Shown here: positions 43,122 to 54,500 of the stretch, in pieces
How positions within the stretch are numbered: position 1 is the first letter of the stretch
Layout of the letters: each line of letters opens with the position of its first letter
Source: an uncultured Dysgonomonas sp.
GTDB lineage: Bacteria; Bacteroidota; Bacteroidia; Bacteroidales; Dysgonomonadaceae
Assembly: GCF_934668725.1 (NCBI RefSeq)
Contig: NZ_CAKUOF010000002.1
Span: 1-64,000 of the forward strand
Length of the DNA stretch: 64,000 nucleotides
Direction of reading: 5' to 3'
The notes under the pieces: model-generated
The model's input: only the letters and a program-made list of their open reading frames with translations
Databases searched by the model: none
Told to the model about the DNA's origin: nothing
Program-made: the position numbers and the translations under genes

Positions 43122-45947
43122 TCAGTGTTTTATATTGTCTAATTTAACTTCTGAAATAGATGCTTTGCCCGAAGTGATAGCAATGCGCACATCGCTGGCA
43201 ATGGTTTTAGGAAAAGAATAAGTCGATAATTTTTCAGCTTCTTTTATCTCTCCTTTGTATACTGTAAGAAACTGACCACCACCGCTTGATAATTGAATTT
43301 CGAATGCCGCAGGGTGTTCTATTGCTTTCCAGTAAATACTCATCTTATCGGGTTGTGCATTTTCCTCCATCACAAAGGTCAGGTAATCGCCGCTTACACC
43401 ATTCCACTCGGTATTATTGTTATTATCCAATACCATTGCAACAGACTCGTTTACTCCGGCTATCTTCTTTTGAACTGTTTGTTCGCCATAAGCAGCTATT
43501 GTAAGAATATCTTTCAGGCGGATGTCCTCGGACGAAGCCCCGATCATAATACGGAAATCGCCCGGCTCTATGACCCAATTATTATCTAAGTTTAGCAATT
43601 CGAAATCACGTGGGTATAATGTAAACGAAACTTCTTTAGTCTCTCCGGCTTTTAGATGTACACGTTCAAAACCCCGAAGGTTTTTCTCGTATGTAGTTAC
43701 CGAGCTAAGAATGTCGCGGGTATACAATTGTACCACCTCATCGCCGTCTCTATTGCCCGTATTGGTTATTTTACAGCGAACGGTAACTTCTTGTTTAGGG
43801 GTAGCTACAGCAGGTGAGATGGATAAATCCGAGTATTTGAATGTGGTATAACTTAATCCATATCCGAAGGGATATAAAGCTCCATTGACTCTACTCATAT
43901 TGCCTTGCATACCTACCGTTTTACCACCATCAACTTGAGAAGCTGGTTTTGCAGGGAAGTTGAAAGGGATTTGTCCTACAGTTTTAGGGAATGTTACAGT
44001 CAATTTACCTCCCGGATTATAATCACCGAAAAGAACATCGGCAATAGCTGTTCCCCCTTGCGATCCGGGATACCAAGCTTCTAAAATGGCAGGAACATAT
44101 TTATCAGCCCAGTTGATAGAATTGGGGCGTCCGTTTATCATTATCAAAATAACAGGCTTTCCTGTAGCCTGTATAGCTTGTAGCAGATTGAGTTGTCGTC
44201 CCGGTAAATCGAGGCTTGAGCGTGATTTATTTTCACCGCAAGTCCTGTTGTTGCCGCCTAATACCACTATGGCAACATCGCTTTTCAAAGCATTGGCTAC
44301 AGCCTTGTCTATTTCAGCTTGTTCGTCAGAAGTTAGCGGGCTCGGTAGAATTTCCGATTCAGGCCAGTTGGCATCTACCAGATCACAACCTTTGGTATAA
44401 AGCACCTCCGTATTTTTATCCACTTTAGCTGTAATACCATCCAATACCGATGAAACTTCTACAGCCAAAGGTCCATAGTGAGTCAAGGCATACGAAGCAT
44501 CGTTGGCATTAGGTCCGCAAATACTGATTGTCTTTATTTTGTCTTTAGACAAAGGCAGCGTATTGTTTTCATTCTTAAGCAGTACAAGAGATTCGCGTGA
44601 TGCCTGTAATGCTATCTGCTGATTTTCTAAGCTGTTTACTTCTTTATCGGCAGCCTTTAGATCCATCTGATAAGGTGCATCGAATAATCCTACTAAGAAT
44701 TTAACCCGAAGAATATCACGCACACGGTCGTCAATAGTTTCCATACTGATACCTCCCTCATGAATTAATTCTCTAAGGGGCAATACATACGAATCGGGTG
44801 AACGGAACGTACAACGCACATTTAAACCGGCTTCTACCGATTGGCGTACCGATTCTTTCATATCGGCAGATGTACCATGCTTAGAGTGCAGGTATTCAAC
44901 CGCATCACTATCCGAAACTACATATCCTTTGAATCCCATTTCTTTACGCAACACAGTTGTGAGCCAATAGTAGCTGCTTTGTATCGGGAAACCGTCGTAA
45001 TCGTTATAAGAGCTCATTACACCTAACGAGCCTGCTTCTTTTATAACCCGTTTCCAAGGGTATACATGTATGTTTTCGACTTCACGGGGCGACATTTGAG
45101 GGTCTACACGAGCCATACCCTCACGTCCACCTTTGTTATTACTGTATGCAATATAATGTTTGGCAGTAGATGCTACCTGATAATCTTTTTGTACACCTTT
45201 TGTCATGGCGATACCCAGTTCGGCTACCAGATAAGGACTTTCGCCATATACCTCTTCGTAACGTCCCCAACGCTGATCGCGTCCCACATCCAAGATAGGA
45301 GCATAGATGTTTGTGTAACCCAACAGGCGACCTTCACGCCCTGTAATGTATCCAACTTTATTAACCAGATCTCTGTTCCATGTGTGTCCCAACCCCAACT
45401 GAGTAGGGAAGTTGGTGGCTATGTAGCTTTCTACACCTCTGATACCTTCGTTAGTGAAATCTGTAGGAATGCCCAATCGTGTTTCTTCAATAAAAAAGCG
45501 TTGTACCTCATTCAATGCCCATGCATGACGGGAGGCAGGCCACACAAACGGATTGTCGGAAGGCGGTAAGCCCCATTGCTGAAACCCGTTGAGGTGTTCG
45601 TCAATAGCTCCCATACCGTCTTTCCAAAGCTTGTTTTTCCAATCGGCAGTAGGCAGGTCGTCGGCTAGAACTCGTTTATAACCGTACAGAGTAACCATTT
45701 GACAGGTTTTTTCATCCACATTCATCTGGCTGAGAAGATCTTCGATACGTGCCTCTATTGTTGCAGACGGATCTTCATATACATCCATCTTTCCGTTTTT
45801 GTTGAAGTCGATCCACCCTTTGTGGTAGATAGAGTTTTTTGGTAACTGATAGGTTACTAAATCTTTTGCAGGTGGTATGCGAGGGTCTTGCTGAGCTGCT
45901 GCAAATAGACTAAGGCTTAATAAGCTATACGTTAATAAATATCTCAT
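43122..45947 (-). CDS. GH3 family beta-glycosidase
   Basis: The 941-residue exported enzyme has a signal peptide (residues 1-18, ending FAAA). Domains: a GH3 N-domain (about 55-420) with nucleophile Asp346 in VVSDSDAVEYL, KHYIAYSNNKGGREG (substrate-binding Lys-His) and NEGIRGVESY; a GH3 C-domain (VLLKNENNTLPL, AIVVLGGNNRTCGENKSRSS, LEAWYPGSQGGTAIADVLFG); and a fibronectin III-like domain (about 710-790: YPFGYGLSYTTFKYSDL). About 130 more residues at the C-terminus may bind carbohydrate. The family releases single sugars from non-reducing ends. Which sugar is not known. It is the last gene of the second PUL operon. Confidence 0.92.
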   Translation of the reverse strand: MRYLLTYSLLSLSLFAAAQQDPRIPPAKDLVTYQLPKNSIYHKGWIDFNKNGKMDVYEDPSATIEARIEDLLSQMNVDEKTCQMVTLYGYKRVLADDLPTADWKNKLWKDGMGAIDEHLNGFQQWGLPPSDNPFVWPASRHAWALNEVQRFFIEETRLGIPTDFTNEGIRGVESYIATNFPTQLGLGHTWNRDLVNKVGYITGREGRLLGYTNIYAPILDVGRDQRWGRYEEVYGESPYLVAELGIAMTKGVQKDYQVASTAKHYIAYSNNKGGREGMARVDPQMSPREVENIHVYPWKRVIKEAGSLGVMSSYNDYDGFPIQSSYYWLTTVLRKEMGFKGYVVSDSDAVEYLHSKHGTSADMKESVRQSVEAGLNVRCTFRSPDSYVLPLRELIHEGGISMETIDDRVRDILRVKFLVGLFDAPYQMDLKAADKEVNSLENQQIALQASRESLVLLKNENNTLPLSKDKIKTISICGPNANDASYALTHYGPLAVEVSSVLDGITAKVDKNTEVLYTKGCDLVDANWPESEILPSPLTSDEQAEIDKAVANALKSDVAIVVLGGNNRTCGENKSRSSLDLPGRQLNLLQAIQATGKPVILIMINGRPNSINWADKYVPAILEAWYPGSQGGTAIADVLFGDYNPGGKLTVTFPKTVGQIPFNFPAKPASQVDGGKTVGMQGNMSRVNGALYPFGYGLSYTTFKYSDLSISPAVATPKQEVTVRCKITNTGNRDGDEVVQLYTRDILSSVTTYEKNLRGFERVHLKAGETKEVSFTLYPRDFELLNLDNNWVIEPGDFRIMIGASSEDIRLKDILTIAAYGEQTVQKKIAGVNESVAMVLDNNNNTEWNGVSGDYLTFVMEENAQPDKMSIYWKAIEHPAAFEIQLSSGGGQFLTVYKGEIKEAEKLSTYSFPKTIASDVRIAITSGKASISEVKLDNIKH

Positions 45948-45957
45948 AAGTTATAAT

Positions 45958-45973
45958 TTAAGGTCGAAGACCT
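45958..45973. promoter_or_regulatory. Palindrome AGGTCnnnGACCTTAA before the GH3 gene
   Basis: On the - strand it reads AGGTCTTCGACCTTAA, 10 bases before the GH3 start codon, and it overlaps the stop of the lyase gene. It has the same form as the copies at 17494 and 61570. Confidence 0.35.
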
Positions 45974-47900
45974 ATTTGTTACTTTTCTTAATTACAAAAG
46001 TGTACTTTCCTTTTTTTGCTGTGTTATTAGCATGAAGACATACCCTGTATATTTTCTGCCCCCATACATTTGAGAGGCGAGGATCGTCTAAAGTGATAGT
46101 TTCGATGCTTGGAGTAAAGCTCTTTTTATCATATTCTAAAATAGCTTTCTGTCCATTGACATGTATATACACTTCACCAAGAGTATCTATGTCGATATCT
46201 CCCCATGTCAGGAAGTTTACTTGATTGTTTTGCATGGCTTCTTTCAAGTCGAAAGAATCTTCAATATTGAGTATTCCGTTTTTTAGTCTGTAAGAGCGTA
46301 TCCACTGTTTTACTTGTGCAGTCTCGGGATATGCTTTGGCTATATCTACCGAAAAAGTACTGCTCTTAGGATTAAAAGAAGTATTGGTCGCTTTGTATTG
46401 TGACCCGAATGCCTGAGGTACTTCATTAATAACAGGGAGGTTATGGTAATTGCTTTGCATAGTCCATATAGAGTACCTTTCGTTACTGAATGTTTGCCTT
46501 GTATAAGTACCTACACCTGCATCTATAATTATGGGCGTATTATTCATGTAAAGAGAGAATGTACCTATGTCGTTATGATTATGGCTTTCATTGTTATAGC
46601 CCCCTTTAGTCGCTAAAAATAATCCGGCCTTATCTTTTATATAACAAAATTCTGTTTCAGGATACCAGGTATAATCAGGTGTATTATGAATTGGTTTCTG
46701 GTCATTAAGTTCGTTTCTATAGAGCAAGGTTTGTAAAGCTCTGAAAATATCGATGTCCGCTTTGAAGGTCGAAGGTTCCTGTTTCTCGAGATAAGCTGCA
46801 AATTGCATCATTTCAGTACTGTTTACAGCTTTTCCGTATCTGTAAATTAATTGTGCACTTCCTCCGCCTTTTGCCGAAGCATCCGCAAAGTTGACAACCC
46901 ATCCGTCACCTACGTACGATCTCGAAATATACTCACCCATATTGCGGATGATAGGTTCGTCGAATATCGAAACTTGCCCGTTGGTTACATTGCTAAGCAG
47001 TTGAAGATAATCATACATTTTTCCGGCAGCATGTCCCCAATACGAAGGCCCTTCTTCGCACCCTCCATCGGAGTGGGTATAGTTGATAAATTTATCTACC
47101 GATTGCATGGTGCGATATACGGCTTTAGCCAGTTTATCCTTATCGTTTTCGAGAAGCATAAAGCATTGCAATACATTGAAGTTGCACCACGGATTCCAGT
47201 TGTTTACCATGCCTCCCGGTTTCAGATTGAATGCCATCCACCAAAAACGGTCTTCATTCATATATGGATCGAGTGTGCGTTTTCTCAATTCGTAATACAA
47301 ACGTTTCGAAATAGCCGGGTCTACCTTATCAAATTCGTTATTAAAGAAATAATACGTCCAGGCTAATGCCGAACTGAGGTTGCCCGACCCTAAATCAATA
47401 ACCTGTTCCGTATAATCAGGCAGGACTCTTTTGGAGTGTTGTGCTGTAAGATGGGCAGATAATACCCATGATGTCATTTCGCACGAATGAAAAACGCCAT
47501 TGATAAGTTGATCCGTAAATCGACCTTTTCCTTCGGCTAGTTCAGCCATAAGTAAAGCTACTATAGCTTGATTATTCTTATTGTAAGAGCTTTGCATGAT
47601 TTCGCGGTTTCCCGATCTTTCATATTCCAAGTAATCGGTCGCTTTTACCACCTGCCATTGATAATTGAGATACTTTTCACCTTCTTTTATCACGTCGGCT
47701 TTTGAATCTCCCAATAAATTATCCCAACCTTTTCTGTTGTTGTATTGTGGATAGGGAACCCATTGCTGATTCATAATCAGCATAGATTTCAGGTTTCCGA
47801 TGTCGGTCTTTTGTACAAGCAGATTTTTCTCAGTATAAGCAAACATATTTACTGTCAGGAACAGCAAAAGGATGATGATAAGGTGTTTATTGTTTTTCAT
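45972..47900 (-). CDS. Heparinase II/III-like polysaccharide lyase family protein
   Basis: The 642-residue exported protein has a signal peptide (1-21, ending MFA). The N-terminal half is an (alpha/alpha) toroid with WNPWCNFNVLQCFMLLEN and HSDGGCEEGPSYWGHAAGK. The C-terminal half is the beta-sheet domain of heparinase II/III-like lyases (SHNHNDIGTFSLYMNNTPII, DAGVGTYTRQTFSNERY, SNYHNLPVINEV). These enzymes cleave uronic-acid-containing glycans by beta-elimination. CAZy families PL21, PL33 or others of the same fold are possible, and I cannot choose between them. In an operon with a sulfatase and GH3, action on a sulfated uronic-acid polysaccharide is plausible. Confidence 0.8.
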   Translation of the reverse strand: MKNNKHLIIILLLFLTVNMFAYTEKNLLVQKTDIGNLKSMLIMNQQWVPYPQYNNRKGWDNLLGDSKADVIKEGEKYLNYQWQVVKATDYLEYERSGNREIMQSSYNKNNQAIVALLMAELAEGKGRFTDQLINGVFHSCEMTSWVLSAHLTAQHSKRVLPDYTEQVIDLGSGNLSSALAWTYYFFNNEFDKVDPAISKRLYYELRKRTLDPYMNEDRFWWMAFNLKPGGMVNNWNPWCNFNVLQCFMLLENDKDKLAKAVYRTMQSVDKFINYTHSDGGCEEGPSYWGHAAGKMYDYLQLLSNVTNGQVSIFDEPIIRNMGEYISRSYVGDGWVVNFADASAKGGGSAQLIYRYGKAVNSTEMMQFAAYLEKQEPSTFKADIDIFRALQTLLYRNELNDQKPIHNTPDYTWYPETEFCYIKDKAGLFLATKGGYNNESHNHNDIGTFSLYMNNTPIIIDAGVGTYTRQTFSNERYSIWTMQSNYHNLPVINEVPQAFGSQYKATNTSFNPKSSTFSVDIAKAYPETAQVKQWIRSYRLKNGILNIEDSFDLKEAMQNNQVNFLTWGDIDIDTLGEVYIHVNGQKAILEYDKKSFTPSIETITLDDPRLSNVWGQKIYRVCLHANNTAKKGKYTFVIKKSNK

Positions 47901-48016
47901 AGTATTCGATTTAAGGTTTCCGATCTATTGGTTGGTTGTAGAATAAAATATTTTCTTTATTTACTTTCTGCAAGATTCTGATGATCTTAATCGTGTTGTT
48001 CCTGATTGCTTAATTG

Positions 48017-49579
48017 TTATTTGGCTTTACTGTAAGGGATTCTGTCTTGTAGAATTTCTTCTTTAAACCACGGGTCGTTTGCCTGCTTCAATAATCTCGC
48101 CATTTCATAGGTAAGTTGGTCTACAATGTTCTTATTCTTCTCAGGAGATAAATTCTTCAACTGATAAGGGTCGTTCACATTGTCGAACAGCAAGGTTTCT
48201 TTCAGAGTTTTATTCTTTTTATCGATGGTGAATGTAAGTGTATACTGATCGGTAATAATTCCTCTTGATACAGGAAAATAGGAAATAACTTTACCCTCCT
48301 CGTTTTTATCTCCATCTGCATTTTTTATGTATAAGGCTCCTTTGGGGCGGTAATTGTTTTCCGATTTTCCGAAAAATATATTCGAATGATTCAAGCCTTC
48401 TACCGTTGAGGGTATTTGATTTCCCAGTCCGCATAATCCCAAAAGAGTGGGCATTATGTCGGGCGATGACAACAGTAAATTGTCTACCCGAGGTTTTATT
48501 TTCTCCGGATATCGAATCAGGAAAGGTACATTAACCGCTTCGTTGTATGGCGAGTTTTTAGGATCTTCGATTCCTTGACTGCACATGGTTTCTCCGTGAT
48601 CTGATGTGAATACTACGATGGTATTCTTATCCAGACCCTGATCTTTGAGTGCTTGAAGTATACGTCCAAACTCTCTATCGACACCTGTTACCGAAGCAAA
48701 ATAGTAGGGTGCTGATCTCGTTTTCTTCATTTTCAAGTCTACATTCGGACGAATGAGAAGTTCATCAATTGGTTTATCTTTATACAGGTTGTAATCTTCT
48801 TCCATACAATCCTCTAACGATCCGTAAGGACTGTGTGGCGGATTCATACTTATTACCATAAAGAATGGTTTCTTGGGATCGCGTACTCCATCTTTATTTT
48901 GCAAATAAGCAATAGCCATATCTGCCTCATGTATGGGCGACCACTGATTTATGTCGTGTCTTTTGCCTTGAGTATCCCAATAATGAGGGTGTTTGTGTAC
49001 ATCAAAAGTTCCGTACGAATACCAATAGTTGAATCCGTGTCGTCTTTCGGGTGGGGTATAAGCATCCCATGCCGGTTGTTTATCTTCTACATAATGCCCC
49101 GGATTGGCAGGGTCGTTTGGGGTAGGGTAGTCTGCATGAAGTTTACCGATGTATGCACAGTCGTATCCAGCCATGCTGAAAACATCGCTTATGTTGTTGG
49201 TCTCTGTTTTGAGACTGCTGATGGGTCGGTTTGAGTTGCAATTGAGTGTTACTCCGCTGTTTTCGGGATACATTCCTGTGAGGAACATTCCCCGGTGAGG
49301 ACTGCTGAGCGGGCAATTGCTGATGGCAGATGATAATACAAGCGATTCGTCTGCGAATTGATTTAGATTGGGTGTATGTACCGGATCACCCGTGAAATTT
49401 ACTTTGTCATTATACCCCTGCCTGCTCCAAAATTCCATAGCGTGATTGCGCATCTGGTCGGGAAATATATAGATGACGTTGGGGCGTGTAGGTTCGGTAC
49501 TAACCTTTTCGGACTTACAACTGATTAAAGAGAGTAAACTTAATCCTCCTAAAACGATATTAATATTTTTTCTCTTCAT
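48017..49579 (-). CDS. Sulfatase (S1 family), serine-type, lipoprotein
   Basis: The 520-residue protein has a lipobox with Cys21 (LLSLISC), so it sits in the envelope. NVIYIFPDQMRNHAMEFW gives the first metal site, and LSSPHRGMFLTG contains the formylglycine motif S-x-P-x-R with Ser92 in the modified position, meaning a radical-SAM anaerobic maturase (anSME, not in the window) is required. PPHSPYGSLEDC, TVVFTSDHGETMC and IRYPEKIKPRVDNLL complete the fold. It removes sulfate esters from glycans. MKRKNI at 49579 is preferred over an upstream TTG because it gives a normal signal. It lies downstream of susD with a strong hairpin between. Confidence 0.92.
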   Translation of the reverse strand: MKRKNINIVLGGLSLLSLISCKSEKVSTEPTRPNVIYIFPDQMRNHAMEFWSRQGYNDKVNFTGDPVHTPNLNQFADESLVLSSAISNCPLSSPHRGMFLTGMYPENSGVTLNCNSNRPISSLKTETNNISDVFSMAGYDCAYIGKLHADYPTPNDPANPGHYVEDKQPAWDAYTPPERRHGFNYWYSYGTFDVHKHPHYWDTQGKRHDINQWSPIHEADMAIAYLQNKDGVRDPKKPFFMVISMNPPHSPYGSLEDCMEEDYNLYKDKPIDELLIRPNVDLKMKKTRSAPYYFASVTGVDREFGRILQALKDQGLDKNTIVVFTSDHGETMCSQGIEDPKNSPYNEAVNVPFLIRYPEKIKPRVDNLLLSSPDIMPTLLGLCGLGNQIPSTVEGLNHSNIFFGKSENNYRPKGALYIKNADGDKNEEGKVISYFPVSRGIITDQYTLTFTIDKKNKTLKETLLFDNVNDPYQLKNLSPEKNKNIVDQLTYEMARLLKQANDPWFKEEILQDRIPYSKAK

Positions 49580-49722
49580 AATTGTTCTTTTATTAAAAAG
49601 CAATAACCGGATATTTTTAGGATCCTTTCCGGATGCTTTTGTTAGTTTACAATAGTTCTTAACGGCAATTGAATATTGCTGTAATAAATCTTGTCAGGAA
49701 AATAAAATCTTGCTGATTTAAA

Positions 49723-49760
49723 TAAACTATATGGGCTGAAAGATGTGCCCATATAGTTTA
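49723..49760 (-). terminator. Strong stem-loop between susD and the sulfatase gene
   Basis: TAAACTATATGGGC (49723-49736) and GCCCATATAGTTTA (49747-49760) form a perfect 14-base stem with a 10-base loop. It lies 57 bases after the susD stop. No strong T run follows, so it may be a partial terminator or a 3'-end stabilizer. The other PUL has a hairpin at the same place. Confidence 0.7.
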
Positions 49761-49816
49761 TGGAAATAAATAAAATGTGTTTTTCAAGTATTCGATATTT
49801 TGTATATCTTATCTTC

Positions 49817-51562
49817 TTAGTCCCATCCGGGGTTATTCACTAAATTAGGATTTATATCCATTTCCTCGCCGGGTATAGGCCATAGCATATCTCTGTCTGT
49901 AAACTCTTTGGTCAATAACCTCTTTCCGGTAAAGCCATAAACATTTCCGGGAATAAGAGTCTTAGCTAATTTCCAACGGCGAAGATCGTCCCAGCGATGT
50001 CCTTCGGCTGCCAGTTCTATTGCTCTTTCGTGTTGAATTCTGTTAAATACTTCTTCTTTGGTTGAAGCTTTTAACCATGCCGGACCACTGTTAATTGCAG
50101 GCATGTTGACAGATGGGCGTTGACGTACTTTATTTATATATTCTACAGCGATTGCCTGTTTTCCCAGTTCGTTTTGACATTCTGCATACATTAAATAAAC
50201 ATCAGCCAAGCGAATCAGTGGGAAGTTAATAGGGGTATGTGCTCTATTGTTTATAGCTCCGCTCATATTACCTTCGGCAACAAATTTTCTGAATACATAA
50301 CTTTCGCCATATGCACCGTTGATTCTTATAAAGCCATTCGACTCGTTAGGAGCCACATTGCGAGCTACCACAAATTCGCATTCTTTTGCTGCATTACTTA
50401 CCCATCCGTTATACTTTGTATATGGTAAAAGAACAGTAGCTGCCATACGAGGGTCTCTGTCTTGATACATTGACAGCAGGACATTTTTGTTCTTAGGATA
50501 AGTTTCGACAACCTTTCCGTCTTTGCTTAAAGTACTTACAAAAGTTTCGTCTTTGACTGCTGTTCCGGTATTAAATCCGGGTATATATTCGTCCCAGTTA
50601 AACTTTTTTCCGTCTTTCAATTCATATTCATCAACAAGTTTTACCGATGGCATTACATTATTCCAGCAACTGCCAAATGTACTGCGGGTTCCCATATAGA
50701 AAGTCATAGGCATACCATAGTCCATACCAACGCCACCTGAGTTTTGTATGGCAAAGATCATTTCACTCGATTCATCTCCTCCGGGTTTAAATAAGTCAGC
50801 ATAACTGTTATACAGTTTATAACCGTAACCTTTCCCTCTGGAGTCATTGATTACTTCTTCAAAATCCTGAGATGCTTTTTGATACTCTTTGGTATATAAA
50901 TAAACCTTTCCGCGTAGAGCGTAAGCTGCTCCTAATGTAGCACGTCCTGTATTTGCAGTTGGCCATTTTACAGGCATAGCTTCACTGGTTATGACTTCTG
51001 TCAGGTCTTTTATGATGAAATCAACAGTTTCTTTATCTGTATTACGAGGTTTTAGTAAGGTATTATAATCTGTCGACTGATTTATGGTTTCATCGTATAA
51101 AGGAACTCCTCCGTAAAGATTATATAGCTGGAAATAAAATACAGCACGTAAAAACTTAGCTTCTGCTATATATTTATTTTTAGCCTCGGTACTAATTGTT
51201 GTGTTTTCGGATATTTTCCGAATAGCCAGATTCGAGCGCATTACTCCGTCGTATAATGATTTCCACGACTTTTTAATTAACTCTGTACGACCGGTATAAG
51301 TTCCTAGCAGAACCGGACCATAGCCTTGGTTGTCATAACCGATACCCATATCCGAGATATTGTCGATCGCAAACTTTAATCCAAAAGCATTGTCTTCTCT
51401 TAATGCTGCATATACCCCCATCATACCTTGATTTATCTGGGTTTCATTTTTCCAGAATGTGCTTTCGCCCACCTGATCATAAGGGTGTCTGTCTAAATCG
51501 TAACATCCGCTAAATGTTACAACTGCAATACATGCTGTTATAAATATTTTATACTTATTCAT
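49817..51562 (-). CDS. SusD/RagB-like surface lipoprotein (second PUL)
   Basis: The 581-residue lipoprotein has Cys20 (TFSGC). Typical features are YIAEAKFLRAVFYFQLYNLY-GGVPLYDE at about 125-155, the TPR-like part (AAYALRGKVYLYTKEYQKAS), and the C-terminal VFNRIQHERAIELAAEGHRW-DDLRRWKLAKT, ending in NNPGWD. It binds the incoming glycan over the SusC channel encoded 20 bases upstream. Its sequence differs strongly from the RG-I PUL SusD, as expected for a different glycan. Confidence 0.95.
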   Translation of the reverse strand: MNKYKIFITACIAVVTFSGCYDLDRHPYDQVGESTFWKNETQINQGMMGVYAALREDNAFGLKFAIDNISDMGIGYDNQGYGPVLLGTYTGRTELIKKSWKSLYDGVMRSNLAIRKISENTTISTEAKNKYIAEAKFLRAVFYFQLYNLYGGVPLYDETINQSTDYNTLLKPRNTDKETVDFIIKDLTEVITSEAMPVKWPTANTGRATLGAAYALRGKVYLYTKEYQKASQDFEEVINDSRGKGYGYKLYNSYADLFKPGGDESSEMIFAIQNSGGVGMDYGMPMTFYMGTRSTFGSCWNNVMPSVKLVDEYELKDGKKFNWDEYIPGFNTGTAVKDETFVSTLSKDGKVVETYPKNKNVLLSMYQDRDPRMAATVLLPYTKYNGWVSNAAKECEFVVARNVAPNESNGFIRINGAYGESYVFRKFVAEGNMSGAINNRAHTPINFPLIRLADVYLMYAECQNELGKQAIAVEYINKVRQRPSVNMPAINSGPAWLKASTKEEVFNRIQHERAIELAAEGHRWDDLRRWKLAKTLIPGNVYGFTGKRLLTKEFTDRDMLWPIPGEEMDINPNLVNNPGWD

Positions 51563-51582
51563 ATTCGTTTTTGTTTAAGATG

Positions 51583-54500
51583 TTAGAATGTTACATTAAT
51601 ACCTATTGCTGCTTGTTTAGAAGTTGGATAAGCAAAACCGCTTACCTCAGGATCTAATCCGTCATAGCTGGTAAATGTGAAGAAATTTTCTAAACTACCG
51701 TAAACTCGTATTCTGTCGATAGATAAACGTGACACCACGGATTTAGGTAAAGTATAGCCCAATTGTATATTTTTTATTTTAACGTAGGACTTGTCCTGCA
51801 CCCAGAAGTCACTAACAATAGTGTTGCGTGTATCGCTGTATTCTAATAGACGAGGGAATGATGCATTTCCATTTCTTCCTTCGTACCATCTGCCATCTGT
51901 AATTTTTTTGTTTAGTTGGTATCCGGTACGTACTTGAGGGCGATAATAGTTGTCTAGCAAGACTTGTTCCATTCCGGTTGCACCTTGTATAAGCATCGAG
52001 AAGTCAAAACCTTTGTAGGCAGCTCCCAAGTTTATTCCAAAAGTGAATGTAGGAGTAGGCCCATGCCCTATTACGGTTCGGTCTTCATCATTGATTACGC
52101 CATCTCCGTTTAAATCTTTGTACATAAGATCTCCTAACTCTGGTCTTTTACCTGATCCGAATGGATTGGGCGATTTCGAGTTATCTATAAATTTTTGTAC
52201 ATAATCCAAGTCTTCCTGATTTTGAATCAATCTGTCTACAACACGTCCATATTGTGTATTGATGGCATACCCTTCTTTTATCATATTTGCACCGCTTAAT
52301 GACATTACATCGCCTTTAAATTTGGTGACTTTGTTGTTTAGGAATGTGAAGTTGGTATTGGCAAAATAAGAAACCTCCTGTATTTTGTCTTGCCATCCGA
52401 GAGAAATCTCAAAACCTTTGTTCACAACCGTTCCTGCATTTTGGCGTGGTGCTGTTGCATTACCATTTACCAAAGGAATAGGTAGGTCGATTAATATGTC
52501 TTCAGTTTTTTTGTAGAAATAGTCAAGAGTTCCTGTCAATTTATTACTCAAGAGCCCAAAATCAAGTCCTATACCCGAAGCTTTAGTTCTTTCCCAAGTC
52601 AAGTTGGCATTCGATATTGCTGTTTGAGCTATACCCATTGCAACAAGATTATTGGTAATATAATTGCTGGCTCCGTACAGTGATTGAGACAAATAATTTC
52701 CGTTGATGTTGGCATCAGAACTGCTTAATGCATTATTTCCTAACTCACCATAAGAAACTCTTAATTTTAGATTGCTGAGACCTTTTGCAACCAAGTCTTG
52801 CATAAATGCCTCCTGATCCATTCTCCATGCAGCTGAGGCAGAAGGGAAATATCCCCAACGGTTATTTCTGGTAAATCGTGATGATCCGTCTGCACGCATA
52901 TTGAATTCAAGTAAATACTTTTCATCCCAGTTCAGGTTGATACGCCCAAAGTAAGAACGCATAGCCCATTCTACTGTATTTCCGCTGGCACTGGCAGCAC
53001 CTGTTGCTCCATTTATTGCCCCTAAGTCAGGGTCTAACAGGTCTTGCTTAGTTGTTTGAAACCATTTGTATCTGAATAGTTCCTGACTGGCTCCTGCCAT
53101 TATCGAATAGTTTAATTTAGATACATTGTTTGTATATGTTCCAACAGCATCCATCAAGTAGTTATTCCATTTGTAGTCGCTATTCATTATTGATGTTTTG
53201 CCAACCCCGTCAGAAGTCATTGTCTCTGTCAAAAAATTCCATTGTGGGATAAATATAGGTTGTTGGTCTTTTATTTTGTCAGTAAAGATATAATTAAACG
53301 ATCCGGTAAGAGTTAGTCCTTTGATTGGATTCAATGTTCCATAAAAACGCGATTTAAGATGACGGTTTTCATTAGTACCTTTTCTGTAATTTAAGCGATA
53401 TAATGGATTATTATTTGCCGATTGGGCATCGTCTTCGGTATTGTTCATTGCACCATATCTTCCATCGGGTGCCCTAAATACCATTCCGGGAGTAGTTGCC
53501 GCTGAAAAAGTAAAAATACTGGCATCATCTTCGTTATCTGCGATACCCGATCCCGATTCGGTTTGTCCCAGGTAACCACTCAAATTAGTACCCAATGTTA
53601 GCCAGGGTTTTATATTTGCCTCAACGTTGGTTCTCAGGTTATAACGTTTGTATGCAACGTTTTCCATAATACCGGGAGAGTCCAGATAACCGAATGAAGA
53701 ATAAAATTTTACTTTTTCGGAACCGCCGCTTACCGATAAGTTATGATTTGTTCCAACATTTGTTTCAAAGAGTGCATCCATCAGGTCAGTATTTGGATAT
53801 TTCAGAGGATCCGTTCCTGTTCTCCATTCTTTGATCTTATCTTCAGAAAATTTGGTTGCCAATTTGGAGTTTGCCAAACCTTCGTTAATTAGCTCCATAT
53901 AATCAGCATAATTACTCACTAAGTTGAATTTGTTACTGATAGTTTCCCAAGATACGTATCCGTTGTAATCAACTTTAACACTGCCGGCTTTACCTTTTCG
54001 GGTAGTAATAAGTATAACTCCGTTAGCTGCTCGTGATCCGTATATTGCAGCTGATGCAGCATCCTTTAATACCGACATGTCTTCGATATCCTGAGGGTTT
54101 ACGCTATTGATATTACTTTCGACACCATCAACAATCACTAATGGGGCTGAATTGTTCAGAGTACCTTGTCCGCGAATCATTATGGAAGCGTTGTTTTCTC
54201 CCGGCCGGTTGGATGATGAAGTTACCTGTACTCCGGCAGCCATACCTGCCAATCCTTGAGATACATTGGAGATAGGGCGGCTTTCCACTAAATCGCTCAT
54301 TTTGATATTAGATACAGAACCTGTAAGGTTTACTTTTTTCTGTACACCATATCCTACAACAACTACTTCGTCCAAAGATTGAGTGTCTTCTTTCAGTATG
54401 ATATTGATCTGGCTTTGATCCCCGACCTTTACCTCTTGGTTTATATAACCAACATACCTTATCAACAGGGTTGAGTTGGCAGGTGTATCTAATGAGAACT

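Noticed and set aside
45066..45569. 167-codon frame on the + strand opposite the GH3 gene
   Set aside because: It is antisense to conserved GH3 motifs and has no independent support.
46851..47366. 171-codon frame on the + strand opposite the heparinase-like gene
   Set aside because: It is an antisense shadow of a conserved enzyme gene.
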